Shown here: in pieces, positions 13,401 through 20,910 of the stretch
Numbering within the stretch: position 1 is the stretch's first letter
Layout of the letters: the number at the start of each line of letters is the position of its first letter
Assembly: GCA_946811185.2 (NCBI GenBank)
Contig: OX328109.1
Location: 17,954,255-18,018,254, forward strand
Reading direction: 5' to 3'
DNA length: 64,000 nt
From: Hippopus hippopus
Lineage: Eukaryota; Mollusca; Bivalvia; Cardiida; Cardiidae
Program-made: the position numbers and the translations under genes
The notes under the pieces: model-generated
What the model saw: only the letters and a program-made list of their open reading frames with translations
Databases searched by the model: none
What the model was told of the DNA's origin: nothing

Positions 13401-15258
13401 CAATCAAAGCAACGATTTTCGGTTTGTTTTTTTTCCTGGGTAAGATACCTAGGACAAAACCTAACCTAGTACTGGTAAAAGCCTGGATGTAAACAAATAA
13501 GTAAACCGTCACCGTGCTATGATTGAAGTGATATTGAAAGCGGCGTAAATCACCATTTACTCAATTAGTTACTTGCAACACAGGCTATATTTAGACCTAC
13601 CGGAAAATAAATTTATGATACAAAGGGGAAATATTCAAAGGAAATGAGAGTTTAATGATTAACCCCTTTATCACACAGTCCCTAATTTTAACAACCCTGA
13701 GAAAGAAAGCTTTTGAAAACATTGTTGGAAAAGAAGAAAATTCTGGTAACCAGCATTTTCTCCTTTTTCCACAATGTTTCCTACTCCTTTAAAAGAAAAA
13801 TATCATCAATTGAGCCACGTTCAACTTGTCGACTGCGCATGCTTTCAATTTAGACAAGTCTAGATTTTAGTTGTTTGGTAAAGATTTGATATACGCAATT
13901 TTATGGGGGTGGGGGTGGTGGGAAAGGATCTATTTAATGTGAAAAGCAACGATCTTTTTCTATAAATCAGGTCTTCGTAAGCTTCCTGAATTTAATGCAA
14001 GCTATAAAAACTTGTAACTCTATGATTATGGCTAAACCCTTTATCGAACAGACCTTACTCTTAACGACTTATATAGAAAGAGGGCGTTTGAAAACATTGT
14101 GGAGGCTCCGTGTTCGAGTCTTTTTAGAAGCACTAGGTTTTCGTGGGTGTGCCCTAAAGTAAGACACTTGAAAGCCCTAGCCTAGTACTCCTAAAAACAT
14201 GCATGAAAATGTGAGCTGTCGCCATGATATGACTGAAATAACTTCAGAAGCGGCGTAAAACACTATTCAATCAATCATTTAATCCCATTTCCTTTTTTAA
14301 GTCGTACATGTTGTCGTGTGCTAAAAGACTTCCCCCTTTACCATACCATCCCGGATTTTAGCAACCCTGAAGTAAAATCGTTTTGAAAACAGCGGGAAAC
14401 CAGCATTTTCTCCTTTTCCCACGATGTTTTCTACTCTGTCTTCTTTAGGGGCCTTAAAAGGTACATTTACGAAGACACTATGTATACAAGAGCGGGTCCA
14501 AGGGTTTAGAATCATTATGTAAATCACGATCAGGCTGCACAAAACGTGCAGTCTGATCGTGATCTTCACTGTCCGATACAGTGAGCACTCGATTTTCCTT
14601 TGAAAACAGATAGGTTGAAATGGCAATATTTCGCTTTCTACTGGCGGTTGGAAATTTTCATTTATTTTTCTGCGAAGTTTAAGGCTCAGTTATGAAAATA
14701 AAGTTGTTCTATTTATAAAGTGATAAAACAATGTTTCGCCTGTTCCCATTTTATTCTACAATTACGCACTTGTGTATTGTGAGTAATGTACGCTACGACC
14801 TTGCTATATTAGCCTACCTTGAATTCTTCCACAATGGTAGAACATACTCTGTCATCCTCGATTTCGAATGCAATACAAACAAACCTTGAAAACTCGACAA
14901 CGGCCTCCTGTGTACTACCCGAATCAACTAATGTCTTCAAATGGCTAACAACATAGTCACAAATCTCACAAGTAACACTTCCAAGAAAAGACAAAGTCTT
15001 ACAGTCCCGATCTGGGGAAGAAATAAGGTCTTTTTGTTTCTGTCTATTTTTCCTGTACTGCAGTGAAAGTCTTTTAAGATTTGGCACTTCTGAATTAAAA
15101 CTATACAGTTCATATCTGTCGAGAAAATTGACTCGTTGAGGTTTCTCGATTTCTATCGGGTTGTTGCTCGAGAAGTAACGTGAAGCGGAACCGGAAATCA
15201 GTATTAAAAGAGTTACAGACACTATAACAGCAACCAACTTCGTTGATGAAAGATCCAT
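1346..15258 (-). CDS. SMPD1: Acid sphingomyelinase (sphingomyelin phosphodiesterase 1), 5' six exons, 3' end off window
   Basis: Family role: a lysosomal/secreted zinc phosphodiesterase that cleaves sphingomyelin to ceramide and phosphocholine. I joined six exons by GT/AG sites with matching phase: 15258-14818, 6243-6079, 3867-3744, 3251-3145, 2199-2030 and 1456-1346. They give ~372 residues against ~630 in vertebrate SMPD1. Layout: hydrophobic signal segment (residues ~7-25), saposin-B domain with paired cysteines (~90-175), proline-rich linker (~190-206), then the metallophosphatase domain. Visible metal motifs are DFH (D215/H217), GD (D288) in GDIPAHN, and GNHE (~327-330). The SapB domain separates it from SMPDL3-type enzymes. 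The later histidine motifs and C-terminal domain are not in the window. The start is the ATG at 15258 because a signal-like segment follows it at once. An in-frame upstream ATG at 15357 would add 33 residues. Introns hold MITEs, a LINE remnant and a hAT-like element. Confidence 0.93.
1497..1660 (+). mobile_element. MITE-C copy, internally deleted
   Basis: The left end GTCATAGTCTGTAAAAAGG and the central ATCGATCCAGGTCAGCCTGC palindrome are kept. The right part is shortened and ends near TTTTGCCAAACCACCGCTCA. It sits about 40 bases from SMPD1 exon 6. Confidence 0.65.
2030..2199 (-). CDS. SMPD1: SMPD1 exon 5: GDxPAH and GNHE catalytic motifs
   Basis: 170 bases from phase 0 to phase 2. It encodes FDYVIFTGDIPAHNVW (second metal motif) and NALGNHESAPVN (third motif, the catalytic Asn-His pair). 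Spacing between the motifs matches SMPD1. The acceptor is TGGCAG and the donor is GTAATC. Confidence 0.95.
3145..3251 (-). CDS. SMPD1: SMPD1 exon 4
   Basis: 107 bases from phase 1 to phase 0. It encodes GAGMYGDYRNCDSPNKVIDS, matching the 'G.WG.Y..CD.P..t..s' block of the family between the first and second metal motifs. The acceptor is TTTCAG and the donor is GTTAGT. Confidence 0.92.
3744..3867 (-). CDS. SMPD1: SMPD1 exon 3: first metallophosphatase motif
   Basis: 124 bases from phase 0 to phase 1. It encodes LRVLHITDFHHDDEYLAG followed by CGEPLCCR, the DxH metal-binding motif and the CxxPLCCR segment characteristic of acid sphingomyelinases. The acceptor is GAGCAG and the donor is GTAATT. 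Confidence 0.94.
4164..4386 (+). mobile_element. MITE-C copy
   Basis: It starts GAACCATGCTCTGTCAATAGG and ends CCCCGTTTTGCCTGAAAGTGG-CTCAA. The interior keeps TGCATGTCAAAGGACCAATCC and AACTATGTGATGAC, diagnostic of this family. The central palindrome is mostly lost. Confidence 0.65.
4393..4550. repeat. 158-bp near-perfect palindrome
   Basis: The left arm opens TTTATTTCATCAGCTTGTGG and the right arm closes with its reverse complement. The centre is AACGAGTGCCGTAAGGCACG, so there is almost no loop. Mismatches are very few by eye, which suggests a recent fold-back insertion or active correction. Confidence 0.85.
5080..5358 (+). mobile_element. MITE-B copy with extra internal sequence
   Basis: Ends are TTAGCCCTTAGGCTACTAAA and TAGCAGGCTAAGGGTTA. 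The centre has GTGTAGATCAAGATCAGACT with its inverted partner. It is ~65 bases longer than the intact copy at 50665-50878 because of extra AT-rich sequence in the right half. Confidence 0.75.
5489..6061 (+). mobile_element. MITE-A with its left half amplified in tandem (period ~171)
   Basis: The block TATCTTTACC...AACTCTTTACCAAA...GGAGAAAATGCTGGTTACCA recurs three times. TATCTTTA starts at 5493, 5665 and 5836, a period of 172 and 171. Only the third unit continues through the palindrome to a right end (GGGATTGTTTAGTAAAGGG). Each earlier unit stops exactly at the palindrome centre, TTACCA. Confidence 0.85.
6079..6243 (-). CDS. SMPD1: SMPD1 exon 2: end of saposin-B domain and proline-rich linker
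   Basis: 165 bases, 55 codons, phase 0 at both ends, with acceptor TTGCAG and donor GTAAAG. It contains LTPKEACGYILGTDCG, which matches the SapB end of SMPD1, then a WNVTFP segment with a possible N-glycosylation site and a VVPPKPPK linker. The exon ends only ~20 bases from the right end of a MITE-A array at 5509-6060. Confidence 0.93.
6270..6680 (+). mobile_element. MITE-C copy, expanded
   Basis: Left end GGGCTCTGATATAAGGGGG and right end TTTTTCACAAAGTATGACTCA are present, as is AATTATGGATCCATACAATTC. The length of ~410 bases implies an insertion near 6310-6530, including an A-rich run at 6521-6532. Confidence 0.6.
7600..8706. repeat. Inverted repeat, two ~315-bp arms around a ~480-bp spacer
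   Basis: The arm at 7600-7915, from CCACAGGAATTTGACATTC to GCTGATGTCACTA, is matched in reverse by 8394-8706 (TAGTGACATCAGC to GAATTTGACA-type end). The arms show scattered mismatches. The spacer holds AT-rich sequence and a possible MITE-A relic at 8215-8290 (GAAAACATAGTGGGAAAAG, then ACCAGCATTTTATGCTTTTCC). Confidence 0.8.
8670..8879 (-). pseudogene. N-terminal transposase exon remnant inside the hAT-like element
   Basis: An open frame of 69 codons begins MSKTGKHYKKFVKR and contains GQRSLFTFGVKR. It resembles the start of ZBED/ZNF862-type hAT proteins, which often open with a basic segment and a Q-x-S/D-x-F-x-F motif. A possible GTAATT donor follows SLQIDLQ. No zinc finger or catalytic domain was found nearby, so the assignment is weak and rests partly on the host element's CAGGGG ends. 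Confidence 0.35.
9990..11800 (-). pseudogene. Decayed LINE reverse transcriptase (C-terminal half)
   Basis: Read on the minus strand with frameshifts and stops, segments line up in order with the C-terminal part of non-LTR reverse transcriptases of the type often labelled 'craniofacial development protein 2-like'. They are WKNRDLFAAGIKEMMPSTTAK near 11600, SDPFSFKSDVKQGC near 11100, FAKACTEF near 10870, LARLQYERVWN then LTTITMIKAYQ near 10680, LNTLLYSS near 10620, and the basic tail KQRRKEMLYKRQE near 10230. The active-site YADD box is eroded. No intact frame remains. Confidence 0.7.
11824..12049 (-). mobile_element. MITE-A copy
   Basis: Palindrome GGTAACCAGCATTTTTTCC at the centre; the right-hand end is TTGTTTGGTAAAGGGTTA. 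It borders or interrupts the LINE remnant, and the sequence after it up to ~12340 may be more of the same decayed LINE, though I could not align it. Confidence 0.85.
12050..12700. other. Unassigned sequence between LINE remnant and MITE-B
   Basis: 12050-12340 is GC-richer than its surroundings and could be an older 5' part of the LINE on the minus strand, but no protein match was convincing. 12341-12700 is ordinary AT-rich intron with nothing recognisable. Confidence 0.3.
12708..12919 (+). mobile_element. MITE-B copy
   Basis: It starts TTAACTCTTCTCCTGCTAAA and ends TTAGCAGCCCAAGGGTTT. The centre is GTGTAGATCCAAGATCAGAC with a matching inverted half. The length of 212 bases agrees with the intact copy at 50665-50878. 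Confidence 0.85.
13330..13575 (+). mobile_element. tRNA-derived SINE (family S)
   Basis: The head TGTGTGGTTCAGCAGTGGCG holds an A-box-like stretch, and GTCCGGGTTCGATCTAC is a good B box. The body ends GAAAGCGGCGTAAATCACC-ATTTACTCAATTAG, the tail shared with the copies at 14105, 43677, 46700 and 54685. Confidence 0.75.
13659..13889 (-). mobile_element. MITE-A copy
   Basis: Left TTAACCCCTTTATCACACAG, a palindrome GGAAAAGAAGAAAATTCTGG, and the right end TGTTTGGTAAAGATTTGA, where the terminal TTAA has decayed. Confidence 0.88.
14032..14103 (-). mobile_element. MITE-A left fragment
   Basis: Only CTAAACCCTTTATCGAACAG to GAAAACATTGTGG remains. It is cut off exactly where a truncated SINE begins, so one of the two disrupted the other. 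Confidence 0.7.
14105..14285 (+). mobile_element. SINE, 5' truncated
   Basis: It begins at a B-box-like GTGTTCGAGTC. The body GGGTGTGCCCTAAAGTAAGAC and tail GCGGCGTAAAACACTATTC-AATCAATCA match family S. The A box is missing. Confidence 0.65.
14334..14450 (-). mobile_element. MITE-A copy, internally deleted
   Basis: It runs from CCCTTTACCATACCATCCCG to the palindrome half AACCAGCATTTTCTCCTTTTCCC. The first half of the palindrome and the whole distal end are missing. Confidence 0.75.
14517..14690 (+). mobile_element. MITE-B copy, left end lost
   Basis: The hairpin GATCAGGCTGCACAAAACGTG with its partner is intact, followed by the family's CACTGTCCGATACAGTG and TTGGAAATTTTCATTTATTT segments. 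It ends about 130 bases from SMPD1 exon 1. Confidence 0.7.
14818..15258 (-). CDS. SMPD1: SMPD1 exon 1: signal peptide and most of saposin-B domain
   Basis: 441 bases, 147 codons, ending in phase 0 at a GTAGGC donor. The first ~26 residues hold a hydrophobic run (LVAVIVSVTLLILIS) typical of a signal peptide. The SapB domain begins near residue 85, with the CEIC motif and a later FVC...VC pair. The open frame runs upstream to an ATG at 15357, so a longer N-terminus cannot be excluded. Confidence 0.92.
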
Positions 15259-15957
15259 TTTAGAAACGAATAAAACTTTCTCGAGAACATGGAAACTAAT
15301 ACATAAACATTCCCTATCGTCATTCACATCACATTGTGTGTAAACCACTACAGTCAATTTATCTGAAGTCAGGGTGTGTATATCCGTTTATTTATACATA
15401 CTGTATACGGTAAAATGAGCGGCTTTATCCTTTCGTCTATTGAATAAATAAAATAAACTCAAATAGGATTGGTCGAAAGGTTGATGCAACAAGTTCACGG
15501 CTGTATGAGCAAAAGTATCCAACGTTAGCGTACACATGTACATTGTTCATTAATTGCTGCATAGAGTGTCTTGATTGGTTATAAAGTTTCAGATTGATTA
15601 CCCATTGGCTGCATCCAACTTGGATATGTAAATGTCTTTATACATGTGCTTTTGTTCGATTTGGCTTTTAAGTATAGGTTTAAGTTAAAAATATGACAGT
15701 TGAGTAAAATCTCATTTTTGTTGTACCAAATTTTAACCTCAATATAAGTCTTTACATTTAAGTGAGACCAAAGCGCTGTAAGCATAACTTTGAAGGGTGT
15801 TTTACATCACTTTAAATGGTAGTTCAGTTTTATCACGACGGCAGTTAACTAATCGTGTATTCTTATTTCCCCAATACTGGATTAGGGCTTCAATCATCGA
15901 CACACCCAGGCGACCAGGGCCACCGGCATTTACACATTTACCGCTATAAGTCTTTAC
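15259..15957. other. Upstream region of SMPD1
   Basis: It should contain the promoter and 5' UTR of SMPD1. No TATA box or CpG island was convincing by eye, and nothing else is recognisable up to the MITE-D at 15958. Confidence 0.3.
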
Positions 15958-16195
15958 CATATGGCCTGCAACACACGAAGAGGCATTCGGACATTTGCAC
16001 AGTCCGCGCAGACTAATCCGAAACGACAATTTCCGTTCGTATATGATATTCTGTTTTGCGCAAGTCTACTGTGGGACAAAATCTGATGTAACGTTAGTCG
16101 TAAAGTGGTGTCTCTGAATAGCCAGCGCAGACTGCGCAGGCTGATCCGAGATGGCACTTTACGCTAATTTCTGAATGCCTCTTCGCGTTTTGTGT
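15958..16195. mobile_element. MITE-D copy
   Basis: A large imperfect palindrome: it opens CATATGGCCTGCAACACACG then GAGGCATTCGGACATTTGC, and closes with the reverse (CTGAATGCCTCTTCGCG). The centre has TAGCCAGCGCAGACTGCGC followed by AGGCTGATCCGAG. It is a second copy of the element at 22450. Confidence 0.8.
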
Positions 16196-16426
16196 TTAAA
16201 AGAGTGCAAAACATTTGTAGGAAATGGAGAAAAATATTGGTTATCACTATGGATAATCGAAATAACGTCAGGTTTAGTTTGTAGCGGATGGAAGCAAACA
16301 TTTTTTTCCTGGTTTGGTCTCAACTGTTTTTCAAAATGTTTTTGAAATTGGTCTACTGCACGATTGAACTGCTTGTGTGATATGTTTATAGTTCAATGGC
16401 GAAATCTTTGAACAGTATCCTAGTAT

Positions 16427-16437
16427 AGAGAGAGGAA

Positions 16438-16477
<40 letters not shown>
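16427..16477. repeat. (GA)n microsatellite
   Basis: AGAGAGGAAAGG followed by about 18 uninterrupted AG units. Likely polymorphic. Confidence 0.98.
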
Positions 16478-16478
<1 letters not shown>

Positions 16479-16877
16479 TAAAACATGCATAAATACATGT
16501 ATGGTCTTTATATAGTGTCAAGGGCAGAAATTAGTGATAAAAAGATAATGGTTCAAACAGGAAGAAAACAATCATTGAACAATGAGACAGTTTTCCTTCC
16601 GTCTGAGCTTATTTGTGACATGACAAAATGTACGCTTTGTGGCATAAATACAATTGAAGATGACTTCGTTACTTATTCAACTGAAGTTTTTTTTTGCAGT
16701 GGAAAGAACATAGGCAACTGCACCTCTCAGATCGAAGCGTTACAATACGCAAAGCCCCAAATAGACCACAGGCGCGTTTCTTGAAATTTCGCACTCTATA
16801 GCCCTAGGCGCATATCATAGGCACACAGGCACTTGTTCTTTACCAAAATTCGCCTTCAATAGCCCATGAAGATATAA

Positions 16878-17139
16878 AAGCCATGCTCTGGTAAATGGGG
16901 GCTTAATGCATCTCCATGGTGCATTAAACCAAGCTAGTCATCACATAATTATGGATCTATATAATCCATTTTGTGTAACAACAGACTGAATCTTGAGGTA
17001 GACTGGTCCTTTTATACGCAGAAAATTGACCAATAGCAAAAAGTTTCGATCAAGGTCAACCTGCGCTAACTGCGCAGGCTGATATGGATCGATACTTTTC
17101 GCAGATGCAATAAGCCCCCTTTTAAAGAGCTTGGCTCAA
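16878..17139 (+). mobile_element. MITE-C copy
   Basis: The left end AAAGCCATGCTCTGGTAAATG and right end TTTAAAGAGCTTGGCTCAA are inverted relative to each other. The core AGGTCAACCTGCGCTAACTG with its inverted partner is well preserved. Confidence 0.88.
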
Positions 17140-17526
17140 ATATATAATTTTACACAGGGCGAAGTTTTTCAAAAGTCAAGTGCCCGTGATTTTGTATACA
17201 GGCAAAGTTAAAAAAAACCCAACAAGTGCCTGTGGATGACATATTTTTACAGGGGCATAATTGTCGAAACGATTAAGAAATTGATTTAAATTTGCACTGC
17301 TTCCTTTTTTTATTCTAAAACTAAGCAAGATACCCACCCCAGAACCTTATAGTATCATTCACGTTGACTTCGCCTATATACAGTAAAAAAAAATATTATA
17401 TTGACTTAAAATAAATTTCTCTTAAATCCTAATGGCGCAAATCACCAGTGGACATGTATTTTTTTTTTTTTATGTGATTCAAATAGTTGCAAGTTTTAGG
17501 TTTCCTTTGGCTAGACAATCCCAGAA

Positions 17527-17640
17527 TAGTGGACAGTGTAGATCAAAGATCAGACTGCACGTTCAGTCTGATCATAATCGTCATGGCCGCAAAAGCAACT
17601 ACATAGTTGTGACAGGTCCTATAAGGTTTAACATCTCATA
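17527..17640 (+). mobile_element. MITE-B fragment
   Basis: GTGGACAGTGTAGATCAAAG and the shortened hairpin GACTGCACGTTCAGTCTGATC are present, followed by GCCGCAAAAGCAACT. Both termini are missing or diverged. Confidence 0.6.
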
Positions 17641-17654
17641 GCATGGTTATATGT

Positions 17655-17835
17655 GTTACTTCGCACTATATTCTCCCCAAGCCACTAGCTGCTTTTTCAC
17701 GTAACCATTGCCGACACAATAATCAGCGGTGAAAGAAAAATGAATCCTGTCGTAATGGCTATCATTAATACTCAGAAAGAAATTGGTCAATCTGGGGATT
17801 TGAACCAGCGACCTCCTAGTCTAAAGTGTTACCAG
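17655..17835 (-). mobile_element. tRNA-derived SINE (family T), partial
   Basis: Read in reverse, CAGATTGACCAATTTCTTTC precedes the body and GCTGGTTCAAATCCCC is the B box. The body (AAGCCACTAGCTGC, GAATCCTGTCGTAATGGCT) matches the copy at 44028-44320. Confidence 0.7.
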
Positions 17836-18500
17836 GGGAGGAAATTATGTTGAAATGCAACTGTATTAAGCAGGTACATGTCTTCAGCAATCACATCTAC
17901 ATTGTCCCCAGTGTAAGGCGCTTGCTTAACAAAGGTTGAAATATTAATGAGTCATGACATGACCATTGAAACTATTTTTACAGAGTATACCATAATGACT
18001 ACCTCTACCATAATGTCTACCTCACGATCGTCAGCAACAAAATTACGCAGTACAAAAGTACTTTATTTATATCACTTGTGATTCAACTTGGGTATAAATA
18101 CAATGTGATACAGACACTGACAGTTCAATCCATTACTAAACAATCCTGTGCTTGAACAACTCTCTTCTTCCCTCCCACAACCGGTGTTTCCGATTGTTAA
18201 CTTCAAAGACAATTCCCGCTGTTTATCGCCTTTTTTTTTTTTTTCGCAATACGCTTTTAATGCAGCCAAGATTAAAATCTTGTCTGAGAAAGACTACAGT
18301 CATGAGAATGCAATGATTTGGTGTAAACATATCTTTTGTTTTGACCAAAACTACCCAGTTTATTAAATATAATTTGTATGAGAATAAATGTAGGGTGATA
18401 CACGGAAACTATCTTGCCTTAGTTTGATATATAGCCATAATCCATAAAGGGTTACAAAAAAGCCCTTGTATTTGACATTTTTCCCTGTATAACTTGATAT

Positions 18501-18774
18501 ATGAGCGATGTTGTGGGAAAAGGGGTTTGAAAAATCTTTCTAATGGATTCATTATATATTATATATAAGTAAGTCGCAACATAATATGGACCTATTTTAT
18601 TTTCTTTCAAAATCCTGGCTAAATCATCAAGTGGCGTGATCCTCTGATATGCAGAAAACTTATCAATGGAAAAAAGTTTCGAAACAGGTCAGCCTCTGCG
18701 GACTGCGCAGGCTGACCTAGCTCGATACTTTTTGCAGATGCCTTAAACCACCTTTTCACAGATTACGACTCATT
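18501..18774 (+). mobile_element. MITE-C copy
   Basis: The left end is poorly kept (GAGCGATGTTGTGGGAAAAG). The core CAGGTCAGCCTCTGCGGACTG and its inverted partner are clear, and the right end is CCTTTTCACAGATTACGACT. Confidence 0.8.
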
Positions 18775-18965
18775 TTACATGATAAAGGGCGAAATTTGTC
18801 AACAGCCTGTAGAGAGGGGGGTAGTACATAATCTGTTAGTGTGTTTGTACCCCATTGTTTACTCTCGGTAAAGCTTTCGATTGATAGCCAATATCAGTGG
18901 ATAGGACATTGCTCAGTTGTGTATTGTTTTAACGCCGTTATCATCATCACACCACGTAAATTCAT

Positions 18966-19150
18966 CATCAGACGACAAAGTTTTAGACTGGTCCAAATTG
19001 AAAGCATTAGCATACGACATTTTAAATTTAGCCAAATGATGGAAATTGTCTGTGAAAGTGTAGAAGATGCTCGTTACCAGCATTTTCTCCTTTTCCTACG
19101 TTTTCGAATGGCTATTTCCTTAGGGTTGTTAGATCTCTCAGGTTTGTGTC
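18966..19150 (+). mobile_element. MITE-A copy, diverged
   Basis: ATCAGACGACAAAGTTTTAG, then GTCCAAATTGAAAGCATTAG. The palindrome is reduced to GATGCTCGTTACCAGCATTTT. Neither TTAA end is clear. Confidence 0.7.
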
Positions 19151-19331
19151 CTACAAAGTTTTAGACTGGTCCAAATCGAAATCGTCTGCGGACGCTAGAT
19201 AGAATATGGCTTATATACTGAAGTTCCTCTTCAGAAGGGTAGAAAACATTGTGGGCAAATGAGAAAATGCTGGTTACTAGCATTTTCTCCTTTTCCCACA
19301 AGGTTTTCAAGACGCTATTTCCTCAGGGCCT
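19151..19331 (+). mobile_element. MITE-A copy, right end missing
   Basis: It directly follows the previous copy, starting CTACAAAGTTTTAGACTGG. It keeps a good palindrome (GAGAAAATGCTGGTTACTAG) and is cut after TTTCCTCAGGGCC. Confidence 0.75.
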
Positions 19332-19697
19332 ATGCACAATCCCAAAGTTGACACCCGTTCCTGGGTATCAAAGTTGGGTCTTTAGAGTTACGAGGCTGAC
19401 ACTCTACCTCGCAACCACGACCACAACACTTCACCAGATTTAGGGACATATAACAAGTAGAGTTAACTCTGCCTTACTTCAAATCATCCCAAACTGTTCC
19501 AGGGGATCCCCCCAAAAAAAGCAACAACCAGGCTATGTATATAAATATCATAATCCAGCAATTTTACAAAACATAATCAAATATTAAATCGCGGATACTA
19601 TAAGATTATACACATATAAACATGACAATAAAAAGTTATAAACGCATGACACTCACAACTGATTCGTAAACAAACAATGGCACTAATATATTTGTTT

Positions 19698-19924
19698 TAT
19701 CCTTTATCCAAACAACAAATTTTTGACTTTTTAATGTTGAAAGCATTTACAGACAAGGATTTCAAAGTTAATGTATATGAGCTTAAGTTCTCTAAAATGA
19801 TAGAAAACATTGTTGGAAATGGAAAAAATGCTGGTTACCAGCAATTTCTCCTTTGCCCACAATGTTTTTAAAATCTTTCCTTCTTAGGGTCATTAAAACA
19901 TGTGACTGTGTGGTGAAGGATTGA
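19698..19924 (+). mobile_element. MITE-A copy
   Basis: Left TATCCTTTATCCAAACAACA, palindrome GGAAAAAATGCTGGTTACC, right GACTGTGTGGTGAAGGATT. Terminal TTAA motifs have mutated. Confidence 0.8.
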
Positions 19925-20008
19925 ACTGAGATAAGGTGCGCTCAACCTAATCATACCCCCAACACTTTTCATCATAAATTAAACCCAAATACTAGCAACA
20001 CACAATAT

Positions 20009-20033
20009 AGTAATAATAATAATAATAATAATA
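20009..20033. repeat. (TAA)n microsatellite
   Basis: TAGTAATAATAATAATAATA and continuing, about eight units. It abuts a MITE-C left fragment at 20034. Confidence 0.95.
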
Positions 20034-20090
20034 TGCTCTGTGAAAATGGGGCTTAATGCATCTCTGTTATGCATTGAAGATGCCCGTCTA
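20034..20090 (+). mobile_element. MITE-C left-end fragment
   Basis: ATGCTCTGTGAAAATGGGGC then TTAATGCATCTCTGTTATGC is the family's left terminus. The element stops soon after and changes into repeat E. Confidence 0.65.
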
Positions 20091-20129
20091 CAGCCGTTGA
20101 GCGAAAACGCTGTTAATTTTCAAACAATT

Positions 20130-20700
20130 TAGAATGGTACAGAAATCAGTCCTTTGTGTAAACATGGATAAATTACTGACATATATGGTGTAACTGAAAA
20201 AAAGAAACACGGAGATTTGTATTAGAAACCGAACATTGGTCAGAAGAAAACTGGCTGGCGATCGAAGCTGTAAACAATGGCGGTGTGTTACGGAAATTTA
20301 TCGTTGGTTTCCGCCTAGAGTCGGATACGGTGTAATTTGCATGTAGGTCGCGACCTCCGTCTGAAAATCGAGGCTGCAACAGAGAAGCCTCCATTTTCCT
20401 TTGTTTACCTCATTAAACGCAGGGCGAAGGTCAAATATAGTCACGTGACAGAATGCATGATCATCATACGAATCTACCCTAGTGTATAACGGATATATCG
20501 AAAATCTTCGATTCAAAAACCGGAAATGACGAGTCTGTTTACATGGAAGGCTGCAACTTAGCGAAATGCATTTTCTATCGACCGTAATCTAAGCAACCTT
20601 GCAACTGTCAGGCGCTATATTTGGCATGAAGATATAAGAATGACTATATTTTGATAAAATAAAGACAAAATGAGTTAAAACTGGCTGAAAATGAGTATAA
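20130..20700. repeat. Interspersed repeat E, copy 1
   Basis: Segments in the same order recur at 58565-58830: GAATGGTACAGAAATC, ATATATGGTGTAA, CATTTTCTATCGACCG, GCAACCTTGCAACTGTCAGG, then TGAGTTAAAACTGGCTGAAAA. This copy is ~300 bases longer in the middle. No coding frame or termini were recognised. Confidence 0.6.
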
Positions 20701-20704
20701 GGGC

Positions 20705-20910
20705 CTCTTTAAACTAAGCAAATCATCATATGATTATGGATCAATAAAGTTCAGTGTATGACAACCTATTGAGTCATGAGGTAGAATGGTCCTTTGACAG
20801 AAAATTGACTAATAGCAAAAGGTTTTGGTCCAGGTTTGTCTGCACAGGCTGACCTGGGTCGATACTTTTTGCAGATGCAATAAGCCCCCTTTTCACAGCA
20901 CATGGCTCAT
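20705..20910 (+). mobile_element. MITE-C copy, left end missing
   Basis: It begins at ATCATCATATGATTATGGATC, keeps AGGTAGAATGGTCCTTTGACA and a shortened core, and ends CCCTTTTCACAGCACATGGC. Confidence 0.75.

Noticed and set aside
16200..16300. GTAGGAAATGGAGAAAAATATTGG as a MITE-A copy
   Set aside because: Only ~25 bases resemble the core, and neither the palindrome nor the flanks continue.
16485..16784. A 99-codon frame after the GA microsatellite
   Set aside because: No recognisable domain, no splice context and no similarity to neighbours; likely chance.
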